64,000 nucleotides of DNA from Maribacter polysiphoniae (GTDB taxonomy: Bacteria > Bacteroidota > Bacteroidia > Flavobacteriales > Flavobacteriaceae): assembly GCF_003148665.1 (NCBI RefSeq), contig NZ_QGGQ01000013.1, forward strand, positions 97,906 through 161,905. The letters run 5' to 3'. Positions 53,708-61,784 of the stretch are shown here, piece after piece; the stretch's first letter is position 1, and every line of letters starts with the position of its first letter. The position numbers and the translations under genes were made by a program. The notes under the pieces were generated by a model that was not told the DNA's origin, made no database searches, and worked only from the letters and a program-made list of their open reading frames with translations.

Positions 53708-54850
53708 CTATAGTACTTTTTCAATTTGATACATCTCCATCATCTTATTCTCCAATATTTTTTTTGGCAGATTTTTTAATAGAAAGTTTCTAAAGTTTTT
53801 GCCATATCTCCAATGAGCCATTTTTCCTGTTGTCCATGATTGTTTCACAATTGTATTTACTTTTGATTGTCTTTTTTGTTGAAACAACTTAAAAATATTT
53901 TCATTTATATTGGACTTAATTAGGTTGCTAAGGTAGTAAGCATCTTCAATAGCCTGAGCTCCACCTTGTCCCATATTAGGAGTAGTTGCGTGCCCTGCAT
54001 CACCAATTAGGCAAACGTTCCCTTTATGCCAATTTTCAAGAGGTTCAAGGTCATAAATGTCATTTCTTAAAATATTTATTTCAGATGTGGCTGATATTAA
54101 TTCCCTTACTAAAGGATGAAAGTTGCTAAACATTTTTAAAAGCTTTTGCTTTATTAGACTTTCATCATCTTTTTGGTTGGGTTTGTCAATGGCCACAGCA
54201 AACCAATACACTTTGTTTCTTGCTATTTTCGAAATTCCAAAACGAATTTGATTTCCCCAAAGCTCGATTCCTCTATTTTCAAATTCTTTGTTTAATTTAA
54301 TATTTGCGACACCTCTCCAACAAGTTTGCTCTGAAAATCTAGTTTTACTATTAGGAAATAATTGCTTTCTTACTTTGGAGTTAATTCCATCTGCTCCAAT
54401 TAAAAAGTCTGTTAAAAATTCGGAGTTATCATCAAATTTTATTTTGATACTGTCATCATTTAATTTTTCAAATGATTGAAAACCTTTACCTAAGGATATC
54501 TTCTCTTTAGGAATTTTGTTAAATAATAATTTTTGAAGTTCTGCTCTGTGTATAGCAATAGTTGAAAATCCAAATTCTTTTTTAATGTTATCTTGAAAAT
54601 TGTCAGATAAAGGATTTAAATCAGCTTTACTTATAGTAATTCTGTCTATGGAGTTCCCTTTTTCTTTAATATCCTCTAATATTTCCAAATGTTCTAAAAC
54701 TTGCAAGGCATTTGGAGCAAGCCATATTCCTGCACCAACTTCAGATAGTTCAAAAGCTTTCTCAAAAATATGGTAATCTATTCCTTTTTTCTCAAAAGCT
54801 AGTGCTGTTGTTAAACCTCCAATCCCAGCTCCAATTATTGAGTATTTCAT
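53708..54850 (-). CDS. FAD-dependent monooxygenase
   Basis: From MKYSIIGAGIGG the protein has ~380 residues. It has G-x-G-x-x-G (GAGIGGLTTALAF), the FAD-ribose segment IHRAELQKLL and DGINSKVRKQLF, and GDAGHATTPNMGQGGAQAIEDAYYL, the PHBH-type second FAD motif. It hydroxylates an aromatic or terpenoid substrate with NAD(P)H and oxygen; the substrate is unknown. A longer frame upstream is translated spacer DNA and lacks homology, so the start at 54850 is preferred. Confidence 0.9.
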   Translation of the reverse strand: MKYSIIGAGIGGLTTALAFEKKGIDYHIFEKAFELSEVGAGIWLAPNALQVLEHLEILEDIKEKGNSIDRITISKADLNPLSDNFQDNIKKEFGFSTIAIHRAELQKLLFNKIPKEKISLGKGFQSFEKLNDDSIKIKFDDNSEFLTDFLIGADGINSKVRKQLFPNSKTRFSEQTCWRGVANIKLNKEFENRGIELWGNQIRFGISKIARNKVYWFAVAIDKPNQKDDESLIKQKLLKMFSNFHPLVRELISATSEINILRNDIYDLEPLENWHKGNVCLIGDAGHATTPNMGQGGAQAIEDAYYLSNLIKSNINENIFKLFQQKRQSKVNTIVKQSWTTGKMAHWRYGKNFRNFLLKNLPKKILENKMMEMYQIEKVL

Positions 54851-54866
54851 ATGTTTTTTTTGAATT

Positions 54867-55073
54867 ACAGCTAACCGTTGAGCTATGAACAGTACGGGAG
54901 CAAACTGGCGTTTGCTTTCCGCCAAGCACATAGCGAAATCTTTTCGTTTTGTTTTTCTTTTCTGTCCAAAGCAACCCCGACGCTTCGGGGCTAAAGATTT
55001 TGCGACCTCATAAATATACACAGACCTTTTGGTTTTGCCCTAAAGTCCGCATTACGTTTAGGCATTGTTAGCT
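54867..55073. repeat. Type-B spacer palindrome
   Basis: AGCTAACCGTTGAGC at 54869 opposes CATTGTTAGCTG at 55063. The internal stem is CCCCGACGC/GGGGC-like, and ATAAATATACACAGACCTT lies at 55010-55028, the block shared with 48.6 and 61.7 kb. Confidence 0.7.
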
Positions 55074-55080
55074 GCTGTGG
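55067..55080. repeat. Cassette start GTTAGCTGCTGTGG
   Basis: It is complementary at 12 of 14 positions to CCATTGCAGCTAAC at 56890-56903. The two ends enclose the CPBP and LytTR genes. Confidence 0.6.
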
Positions 55081-55214
55081 TTTTGTCCGAGTAAGCACGA
55101 AACATTGCGTTTTTAAGACTAATTCCGTAACAAGTCCATCGGTGCAACGATTGCGCAAGAGTTAAATCCATTTAAGCAAAAAGTCTGTCTGTTTAATGTT
55201 GTCTCTTAGTATAA

Positions 55215-55877
55215 TTATGCCAAACCAAAGTAAAAACTCAAAATACCTAATGTGTTAAAAAAGCCATGTATCATAATCATAAACCACAAATCATATTTGC
55301 GAATGTAGAATATTATAGATAAGAGTGCTCCGATAATTACTACAACAAGTTGCCCTGTAATTCCTTGCTGCATGTGCATGTATCCGAAAAAACCACAAAT
55401 TATTAGAATATTTATAGCAAGACTGATTTTACTGTCTCCAAAGAATTTGACGAACTGTCGCATAAGATAACCACGAAAAATAATTTCTTCCCCAAATCCC
55501 GCAGTAGCCCACACTATTAATAACCAGACGATGGTCACTTCAAGGTTTCCTTCCAATTGGCTCATGCTTGAATAATCAATAGGAACTCCTGTTAGCTTCT
55601 CGATTCCAGGAACTACTGCAAAGACATAAAAAATAAAGAGTCCCAAAGCAACTAAGGGAGCATGCACAAGAAGATTTTTTGCATTGAATTTTTCACGTTT
55701 AAAACCAAGCGCTGAAAATGGTTTCCCCTTGTATTCTATATAATTAGCTATAATGATGATAATTGAGATAATTATATTTTCAAAAGGTGTTCTGGTGATT
55801 GGCCCAAAGTACATGAAACAAATAATGGCAAGGGTTACCAATGGAATTATTATTTGTTGTAAGCTCATTTTTTTCAT
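55215..55877 (-). CDS. CPBP family intramembrane metalloprotease
   Basis: This 220-residue protein has seven membrane helices. GFGEEIIFRGYLMRQF is motif 1, FFGYMHMQQG motif 2 and IHGFFNTLGI motif 3, all catalytic-type residues present. The LytTR regulator gene lies upstream on the same strand within the same cassette-like unit, so the pair probably functions together. Confidence 0.87.
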   Translation of the reverse strand: MKKMSLQQIIIPLVTLAIICFMYFGPITRTPFENIIISIIIIIANYIEYKGKPFSALGFKREKFNAKNLLVHAPLVALGLFIFYVFAVVPGIEKLTGVPIDYSSMSQLEGNLEVTIVWLLIVWATAGFGEEIIFRGYLMRQFVKFFGDSKISLAINILIICGFFGYMHMQQGITGQLVVVIIGALLSIIFYIRKYDLWFMIMIHGFFNTLGILSFYFGLA

Positions 55878-56002
55878 CGTTTTTGATTTTAAATTCTAAA
55901 ACGAAGTAATGAACTAGATTCTCAAAAACCCCTTTAAATAGTACCGTTTTTACTGAATGGTAGTAGATTTATAACCGAATGGTCGATAGCTTTCAATTTA
56001 TT

Positions 56003-56839
56003 TTATTGAAACCATGTCATAAATGCTTTTCGTTTATAACGACTAATGTTGATTTCGCTAATCGCAGCATTTTTAATAGAAGTTTTTAACCTAATCAGCA
56101 ACTTGCCATTGGCAATCTTTTCTATTTGGTCTACCGCATCTTTATGAATGATAATTTGACGATTGACTCTAAAAAATAATTGATCATTTATTTTCTCTTC
56201 GAGTTCATTCAATGTAAAATCGGTGGTAATTGTGGTGCCGTCATTTTGAACGGTGTATACAACTTTGTTTTCGCTATAGAAACATGCAATATTTTCGTAG
56301 GTAAGCTTGGTTATTTTTGTACCACTTTCAATTGTAATTTCATTATCTTTTAAAGATAGCTTGTATAAATTGTAGATGTCCAGGGAATATGCTAACCCTA
56401 TGAGAATAAAACTTAACAACAAGGTAATTAGCAATCCAATTAATAAATAATAGAGTTCAGTTTCTCCACCCGCAATTTTATTTAAGACAATACCTAACGG
56501 AATATACATGACGGTAATATACCCCAGAGTAGAGACCATATACCATGAGATAGAGGCGATTTCAACTTTTTTGGAGAAATACCTTTTCTTGTAAAATTTA
56601 AAATTAAGCCCTGCTATGATTCCAATAAGAATACACAAAACAATAGTGGATAGAAAACCTTCTACTGGGAATCTATACGATTCACCATCTGGGAAACTCT
56701 CGGGAGTTGATAAATGATTTACCACTAAAGAGAAAATTATAAAGGCAATTAATTTCTGAAACCAACTCCATAAAGAACTATGGTTAAATTTAAGTGATAC
56801 TGTTTTTAATGCAGTCTTGGTTGGTTGTGAAGCACTCAT
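56003..56839 (-). CDS. Membrane-anchored LytTR DNA-binding protein
   Basis: This 278-residue protein has four membrane helices (residues ~25-175), then a LytTR domain (LTYENIACFYSENKVVYTV, FFRVNRQIIIHKDAVDQIEKI, NISRYKRKAFMTWF). No receiver domain; the helices presumably supply the sensing part. LytTR dimers bind paired imperfect repeats. It is the first gene of a two-gene unit with the CPBP protein. The upstream DNA carries a half spacer, then an IS110. Confidence 0.85.
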   Translation of the reverse strand: MSASQPTKTALKTVSLKFNHSSLWSWFQKLIAFIIFSLVVNHLSTPESFPDGESYRFPVEGFLSTIVLCILIGIIAGLNFKFYKKRYFSKKVEIASISWYMVSTLGYITVMYIPLGIVLNKIAGGETELYYLLIGLLITLLLSFILIGLAYSLDIYNLYKLSLKDNEITIESGTKITKLTYENIACFYSENKVVYTVQNDGTTITTDFTLNELEEKINDQLFFRVNRQIIIHKDAVDQIEKIANGKLLIRLKTSIKNAAISEINISRYKRKAFMTWFQ

Positions 56840-56898
56840 TAATTAGAAGTTCTTTTTTCATTAATCTATTATACGACGATGTGTTTTTACCATTGCAG

Positions 56899-56988
56899 CT
56901 AACGGTTCGGCTCGTATGTTTGGTTCTAAGTTTGAAGATAAGATATTTAGCACAAAAAAAAGAGTTTATAAATAAGAGTGATTTCGAG
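56899..56988. repeat. Half-spacer with CGGCTCGTATG, copy 2
   Basis: After GCTAACGG the stretch 56907-56988 matches 50127-50206. It marks the end of the LytTR unit; what follows belongs to the IS110 side. Confidence 0.6.
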
Positions 56989-57262
56989 GTTCGGCTAGAT
57001 ACTAAATAGAGATATCGTTGCTTAGGTTTACACTCTTCCCAAGCTAATGCTTTAAAGCATTAGCTTGGATACTTAACAACAAGCTTAAATAGGAGGGACA
57101 GCGAGGTCTCGGCTAGATACATTAGATGATATCGTTTCATAGGTTTTCCGCCCTTCTATAATTTTCTTGGAATCTGAACAGTACCTAGATCCTTATAGTG
57201 CAGAGATCGAATCAAATGCGAGCAAAGATGCTAAAGAGAATTCTAGCTTTAAAAAATAGGAT
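56984..57262 (+). ncRNA. Candidate bridge RNA region upstream of the IS110 transposase
   Basis: Two ~46-bp direct copies (56984-57029 and 57101-57146) share CGAGG, TCGGCTAGATAC, GATATCGTT and TAGGTTT. Between them lies a perfect 30-bp palindrome (57039-57068). IS110-group elements encode a structured RNA in the long non-coding region before the transposase, with two loops that bind donor and target. The layout here fits this, but the location inside the element (left end between 56990 and 57178) is not certain. The transposase ATG is at 57263. Confidence 0.4.
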
Positions 57263-58375
57263 ATGGAAAAGCAGTTAAAACAAAGTTTGGGCATCGATGT
57301 TTCTAAGTTGAATTTATCATTGTCATTAGGTTTTCTAAGTGAAAGGCTGGTTAAGGAATTTAAGTCCCATCCAGATGTATCCAATGAAGAACCAGGTTAC
57401 AGGGAGCTTTTGAAATGGTTGAAGAAATCAGTAGATAGTACTGTTGATCTTTTGATAGTGATGGAAGCTACGGGAGTCTATCATCAAGGTATCGCCCATT
57501 ACTTGCACGGTAAAGGTTATGCTGTTTGTGTAATGCAATCGGGTCGTGTAAAGCGTTACGCCCAGAGTTTGGATCAACGTTCGAAGACTGATGCATTGGA
57601 TAGTAGGATGTTGAGCATGCTTGGTCTTGAGAGATCTATTCGTCTTTGGCAACCACCCAGTAAAGAACTACAACAATTAAAAGCATTGAGCAGGGAGCGA
57701 AGTTCTTTGTTGAAAGATAGAACTATAGAAACCAATCGTCAAGGAGCTATTTCTTCTAGTGTTTATAGTAATGCTAAAGCTTTGAAAAGGCATAAGAACA
57801 GATTGAAGCTTCTTGAGTGTCAGATAGCCCTTATAGAAAAAGAGATGCAAGAATTGATATCAAAAAATGAGGTTCTTAAACAGAAGATCGGCTTTCTAAT
57901 GAGTATACCTGGCATATCTTTTATATCAGCAGCTACGGTTATTGGAGAGACCTTAGGATTTGAATCTATAGTAAATGCCAAACAATTGGCAAGCTATGCC
58001 GGTTATGATATTGTATTACGAGAGTCTGGTAATTTTAAAGGTAAAACAAGGATTAGTAAAAGAGGGAACAGTCATATCAGAGCAGCTTTACATATGCCAT
58101 CGATGACTTGTGTGCGCTGTAACCCAACATTAAAGCACTTCTATAATAGGCTTAAGCCGAATAAAGCAAAGCCCTTAGTGGCTTTAATAGCCGTCCAGAG
58201 AAAGCTATTGATATTGATGTATACCTTATGGAAGAATGAAGAAGTTTACGATGCAGGGTTTGAAACAAAAAAGCAGCAAAAGAATGAAACTCTTGCTGCG
58301 CGGGATAACAGTTTGATAAATCAACCTATTTCCTGAATTATTAAAGAAAAAACTTGTTTTTTGACACAGTACCTA
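57178..58375 (+). mobile_element. IS110-family insertion sequence
   Basis: ACAGTACCTA occurs at 57178-57187 and again at 58366-58375, on either side of the transposase gene, and may mark or lie near the ends; the left end could be up to ~190 bp farther left. The right flank continues with TATGGTTAGTACGGG, the left arm of a type-2 spacer missing its outer bases, so the element sits in a cassette spacer. No long terminal inverted repeats were seen, as expected for the family. Confidence 0.6.
57263..58336 (+). CDS. IS110-family transposase (DEDD)
   Basis: This 357-residue recombinase has an N-terminal RuvC-like domain with Asp in LGIDVSKLNL, Glu in VMEATGVYHQG, and the Asp pair in RSKTDALDSRML. 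The C-terminal Tnp20 domain has SIPGISFISAATVIGE, the SYAGYDIVL turn, and the catalytic Ser segment ISKRGNSHIRAAL. Intact length and all motifs suggest an active element. The IS110 mechanism uses RNA-guided target choice. A long non-coding region precedes it. Confidence 0.93.
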   Translation: MEKQLKQSLGIDVSKLNLSLSLGFLSERLVKEFKSHPDVSNEEPGYRELLKWLKKSVDSTVDLLIVMEATGVYHQGIAHYLHGKGYAVCVMQSGRVKRYAQSLDQRSKTDALDSRMLSMLGLERSIRLWQPPSKELQQLKALSRERSSLLKDRTIETNRQGAISSSVYSNAKALKRHKNRLKLLECQIALIEKEMQELISKNEVLKQKIGFLMSIPGISFISAATVIGETLGFESIVNAKQLASYAGYDIVLRESGNFKGKTRISKRGNSHIRAALHMPSMTCVRCNPTLKHFYNRLKPNKAKPLVALIAVQRKLLILMYTLWKNEEVYDAGFETKKQQKNETLAARDNSLINQPIS

Positions 58376-58558
58376 TGGTTAGTACGGGAATTAAAAGTAG
58401 TGAACTTTCGGTTAAGCACTTAGCCAAAACTTTTTATTTTGTTTTATCTTTTTTGTTCTAAAGCCAAATCAAAAGATTTGGCGGACTTGGTTAAAAATTC
58501 TAAACTTTGGGTTAAGCACAAAACCCGTATTAACTATAGCCATTGTTGGGTGTAGTTT
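58376..58558. repeat. Type-2 spacer (left arm truncated by IS110)
   Basis: Left part TATGGTTAGTACGGG at 58374, GCCAAATC-AAAA-GATTTGGC at 58463-58482, right arm CCCGTATTAACTATAGCC, then the cassette start GTTGGGTGTAG (58545-58555). The sequence is nearly that of the spacer at 60.7 kb. Confidence 0.7.
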
Positions 58559-60658
58559 TTATCTGTTTTGATTTTTTGCTTCTTCAATTATGGATTCCAT
58601 ACTTTTAATTAAAAAGCCAGATTCAAGTTGACTATTTTGAATATTAAATAAAGGGTTAAGAATTGGCTGCAAGCCCTTACTTAAGAAGTTTTGGATATAA
58701 GTGTCTAATTCGAAATCTGATTTAATTATTTGAATTGACTGTTCTTCAAAATCTCCTATTAGCTCTTTCCAATTATTATAATATTTATCTATTTCAATTG
58801 GATTTGAGATGAGAGGAACTAAATTTCCTAAAGTAAGAATTTCATCCGTGTCAATTGATTTAATTAGACCTAATGGTGTATAGTCATTTTCAATTTTACT
58901 TTGATATTCCTCTAATTGGTTGCTGTAAATAGCTTTTTCGTAATGAGAAACATTTACAATAGTTTGATTAGGTTTTTTGATTTTTGATAAAAATTGAAAA
59001 TGACCAAATAATTTTGTTTCGACAATTATACCAGGCAAATCATTCTCCTCTTTCTGCACTTTTAGCTGTGAATTGAAATTTGCAATTTCATTATCTATTT
59101 CGGATGATTTAAATCGATGTATCTCTTTACCTAATTTCATAAAATCAGTACTTCCGTTTTCGAAAACAGTCCTTACACAGTATTTTCCAATATTAATGTT
59201 GTTTTCAGGGTTCCAACTTATAACGGCTATTTTAAGTTTCCCAAGTTTACTATATAAAGGTTGAATTTGACCTTGACCTTTTTCTAATAATTCTAACCAT
59301 AAAGTGTAATTGAAATTAATTAGGCTTGATTCTTTCAAACCTTCAAAACCTGACTTCCCTAAAATTCTGTCCGCATTTCTTAAGCATTCTTTATGGACAT
59401 TGCCAACATTGTTTTTGAAGTTTATTTCATCAATCTCTACTAGATAGCTGTCATTAGTACTAATTTTCTCTCCGCAATGAAGACAAGACATTAAATCCTT
59501 ATTAAAGTCAATTAATTCTTGTAAATAATCTGCGTGAGTAATGCAATGTAATTCTTCTTCTACTTTTTCAATATCACTATGAGCATTCATCATTGCTCCT
59601 TTATTTTCTCTAAAATACTGTTCATTTAACTCCGTATACCTCGTTAAACCTTGCCAAGTTGCAAATCGCCTAATAAGTTTATAAGAAACGTCTCCGTCCT
59701 TAGATTTAAAAATCACTTTATCTTCTTTAAATCTCAATTTTTTATTACCATCATCATCAAATCGAAAGTTTTCCAATATTAAATAATCTTGTTCCTCTAC
59801 AAATGCTTCTATCAAAATGATTTCTTTACCAACAGAAAATCTTTTTTCGTTTTTTTGATGTTCGGCAAGTTCAAGCCTTAGTTCAGGTGTGTTTGGTGTA
59901 CCTCGTGTAATTTTAGTATTCGATAGAACAAATTGTTTGTCTAAAATTAGAACCATTTCTCCTTCTGCGTGACCAACATTGTCTATGAAAGCACCTCTAG
60001 GTGTTTGCTTAGAATTGTTGAGAGTTAGAAACTTCACATAAGTTATTATTTCAGAGACACAGGTAAATTCATTAGTGTTGTTCTTTAAGCAATGAATTAA
60101 ATATTTACAAAATGGACTATGTTTTGTTGGAATTCCATCCGAAACCTTTTCCTCACTTCCTGATGAAAGCATCCATCTAGATTTTTGAGAATCAAGTTTT
60201 TTATATGTTAGCTCTTCTGTAATATTTCTTGTGTTAGTCAGAAAAGTACCAGAAAAACACGAATCAGCGATTAACCAAATATGTTTTGCTTTTAAATCTT
60301 GGACTAAATCTTTGATGACTGAATTTTCTATCCAAGTTGATGTATCTGAAGTGCCTTCAAACGGAATCCAATAACCTCTATTTGTATGAGGATTCATACT
60401 GCCGTGACCAGCAAAAAAAATTATTAGATTATCCTCAGGTTCTATGTAACTTTTAAGAGTATTAAAACTATTATAAATTTCTTTTTTTGTGGCAAAATTA
60501 TTGAAAAGTGAATCAGGATATTCCTCAAAAGAATAGCGCTCTTCCAAAGTTTTTTTCAGTTCATTGCAATCAAGAACTGCATTTTCTAAATCTTTCCAAG
60601 TTTTAGATTCATATTTGTCTATTCCGATTGTAAATAAAACATTCCTTCTCTTTTTCAA
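58559..60658 (-). CDS. Caspase-fold (C14) protease with zinc-finger-like insert
   Basis: From TTG at 60658 (MKKRRNVLFTIGIDKYE) the protein has ~699 residues. The p20-like domain has the catalytic His in IIFFAGHGSMNP near residue 92 and the Cys in WLIADSCFSGTF near residue 142. Residues ~220-420 are unassigned; then CLHCGEKI and HKEC form a C-x-x-C/H-x-x-x-C zinc-like cluster. The C-terminal ~250 residues are unknown. Caspase-like proteins in bacteria serve cell death, regulated proteolysis and phage defence. An upstream GTG (60745) would add only residues encoded by the spacer, so I prefer the TTG. It is the only gene of the unit bounded by GTTGGGTGTAG and TACACCCAAC. Confidence 0.82.
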   Translation of the reverse strand: MKKRRNVLFTIGIDKYESKTWKDLENAVLDCNELKKTLEERYSFEEYPDSLFNNFATKKEIYNSFNTLKSYIEPEDNLIIFFAGHGSMNPHTNRGYWIPFEGTSDTSTWIENSVIKDLVQDLKAKHIWLIADSCFSGTFLTNTRNITEELTYKKLDSQKSRWMLSSGSEEKVSDGIPTKHSPFCKYLIHCLKNNTNEFTCVSEIITYVKFLTLNNSKQTPRGAFIDNVGHAEGEMVLILDKQFVLSNTKITRGTPNTPELRLELAEHQKNEKRFSVGKEIILIEAFVEEQDYLILENFRFDDDGNKKLRFKEDKVIFKSKDGDVSYKLIRRFATWQGLTRYTELNEQYFRENKGAMMNAHSDIEKVEEELHCITHADYLQELIDFNKDLMSCLHCGEKISTNDSYLVEIDEINFKNNVGNVHKECLRNADRILGKSGFEGLKESSLINFNYTLWLELLEKGQGQIQPLYSKLGKLKIAVISWNPENNINIGKYCVRTVFENGSTDFMKLGKEIHRFKSSEIDNEIANFNSQLKVQKEENDLPGIIVETKLFGHFQFLSKIKKPNQTIVNVSHYEKAIYSNQLEEYQSKIENDYTPLGLIKSIDTDEILTLGNLVPLISNPIEIDKYYNNWKELIGDFEEQSIQIIKSDFELDTYIQNFLSKGLQPILNPLFNIQNSQLESGFLIKSMESIIEEAKNQNR

Positions 60659-60681
60659 TTGAATCTCGGTTTTTTTTAAAT

Positions 60682-60691
60682 TACACCCAAC
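60682..60691. repeat. Cassette end TACACCCAAC
   Basis: It is the perfect complement of GTTGGGTGTA at 58545-58554, and contains ACCCAAC, which fits the integron consensus RYYYAAC. The start has GTTGGGT, fitting GTTRRRY. Confidence 0.65.
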
Positions 60692-60876
60692 GTTCAGGCT
60701 ATGGTTAGTACGGGAATTATAAGTAATTAATTTCCGATTAAGCACTTAGCCAAAACTTTTTATTTTGTTTTATCTTTTTTGATCTAAAGCCAAATCAAAA
60801 GATTTGGCGGACTTGGTTTGAAGCTCTAAACTTTGGGTTAAAGATCAAAACCCGTATTAACTATAGCCATTGTTGT
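60692..60876. repeat. Type-2 spacer palindrome
   Basis: Left arm GGCTATGGTTAGTACGGG and right arm CCCGTATTAACTATAGCC pair over 18 bp with two mismatches. The inner stem is GCCAAATC/GATTTGGC (60789-60808). Confidence 0.75.
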
Positions 60877-61371
60877 AGAGCGTTTTTTCCGAACTCCTTT
60901 TTCAACTTTAGCAAGAGTCAGTTTGATTTCTTCGTTATTTAGAAATTCAACCCATTCAATGAATTCATTGTTTTTCCACTCAATAGTTGTAGTCTTAAAT
61001 GTCGACAAATCCGTGATTTGAATTAAGTCAACATATACTTCCATTAACTTTTCAAAACCAAATACATTTCCAATAAATGAAGCAGTTGAAACTCCTTTAT
61101 AAGGTAAGTTATGAATTTCTAAAGTATTGATATTTAACAATTTAGCAGTGCTCTCTGCAGGAATATAGGCAAAACCAAAACTTTCAAGTTGCCATTTTTC
61201 AACTCTGAAATTTATATAATTCCAACCATTTGAAAATAGTTTATAATTGATATTGGAACTATTGTGGAATACATCAACTTCCCATAATTCTCTACCATTA
61301 TTTGGCTCTGAGTAACCAATAAAATCTATAACAAGTTTTTTGTCAGATGTTTTTTTAGATTCTGGTGCCAT
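60838..61371 (-). CDS. Unknown protein, in the unit with the immunity-like gene
   Basis: This 177-residue protein has a beta-rich composition without known motifs (VIDFIGYSEPNNGRELWEVDVF, YVDLIQITDLSTF). It starts 4 bp after the stop of the colicin-immunity-like gene, so they form an operon. Its last 13 residues (STTMAIVNTGFDL) are encoded by the spacer that begins within the cassette end, so the C-terminus was probably extended by the cassette junction. No family recognised; could be an immunity- or toxin-related partner. Confidence 0.65.
   Translation of the reverse strand: MAPESKKTSDKKLVIDFIGYSEPNNGRELWEVDVFHNSSNINYKLFSNGWNYINFRVEKWQLESFGFAYIPAESTAKLLNINTLEIHNLPYKGVSTASFIGNVFGFEKLMEVYVDLIQITDLSTFKTTTIEWKNNEFIEWVEFLNNEEIKLTLAKVEKGVRKKRSTTMAIVNTGFDL
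60872..60881. repeat. Cassette start GTTGTAGAGC
   Basis: It is exactly complementary to GCTCTACAAC at 61587-61596. This perfect 10-bp match brackets the two-gene unit. Confidence 0.65.
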
Positions 61372-61375
61372 AGAA

Positions 61376-61576
61376 TTATAGTTGAATCGGTTTATAAGTT
61401 AATGCTTTGTCAATAATCTCTTCAGGAGATAAATCATTCCAATAAATCAAATCAGACACTTCTGGGTCAGGAACATTTTGCTTTAAAATGTCTAACAACT
61501 GGTCAATTTCTTTTTCCGTTTTAGTTTCAACGTCCAGAATATCTTTTACTAAATCTATTAATTCGTTTCTTGTCAT
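61376..61576 (-). CDS. Colicin/pyocin-type immunity protein
   Basis: This 66-residue acidic helical protein reads MTRNELIDLVKDILDVETKT, then DQLLDILKQNVPDPEVSDLIYWNDLSPEEIIDKAL. The DPEVSDLIYW segment plus SPEEIIDK is the hallmark of E-type colicin immunity proteins (PF01320), which clamp the nuclease domain of a bacteriocin. Family length is ~85, so this is slightly short. No colicin-type toxin gene is present in the window. It is first in an operon with the 177-residue unknown protein. Confidence 0.75.
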   Translation of the reverse strand: MTRNELIDLVKDILDVETKTEKEIDQLLDILKQNVPDPEVSDLIYWNDLSPEEIIDKALTYKPIQL

Positions 61577-61591
61577 TTTTGGAAATGCTCT

Positions 61592-61784
61592 ACAACGGTT
61601 GGGCTAAGCGTAGTGCGGGGGTAAGGAAACTTTTCGTTTCCGTCTGCACACAAAGCTAAAGCTTATTGTTTAGTTTTATTTTTTATTGTCCAAAGCTAAA
61701 TCCATAAGATTTAGCGACTTTATAAATATACACAGACCTTTCGGTTTTGTCCTAAAGTCCGCATTACGCTTAGGTTTTGTTAGC
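61592..61784. repeat. Type-B spacer palindrome
   Basis: GGGCTAAGCGTAGTGCGG (61601-61618) pairs with CCGCATTACGCTTAG (61759-61773). The inner stem is GCTAAATC/GATTTAGC. ATAAATATACACAGACCTT lies at 61722-61740. The CPBP gene stop lies inside its right end. Confidence 0.75.

Noticed and set aside
53708..54850. Tet(X)-type tetracycline-inactivating enzyme
   Set aside because: It shares only the general FAD-monooxygenase motifs; TetX-specific segments are not seen.
54851..55021. The N-terminal extension of the FAD monooxygenase (about 57 residues)
   Set aside because: It is translated spacer DNA, with no homology to monooxygenases; the GxGxxG motif begins right after the ATG at 54850.
57039..57068. 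The 30-bp palindrome as a simple terminator of the LytTR unit
   Set aside because: It is not followed by a T-run in either direction and lies symmetrically between two direct repeats belonging to the IS side.
60659..60745. The GTG start of the caspase-like gene
   Set aside because: The added residues come from the spacer and precede the conserved start of the caspase domain.
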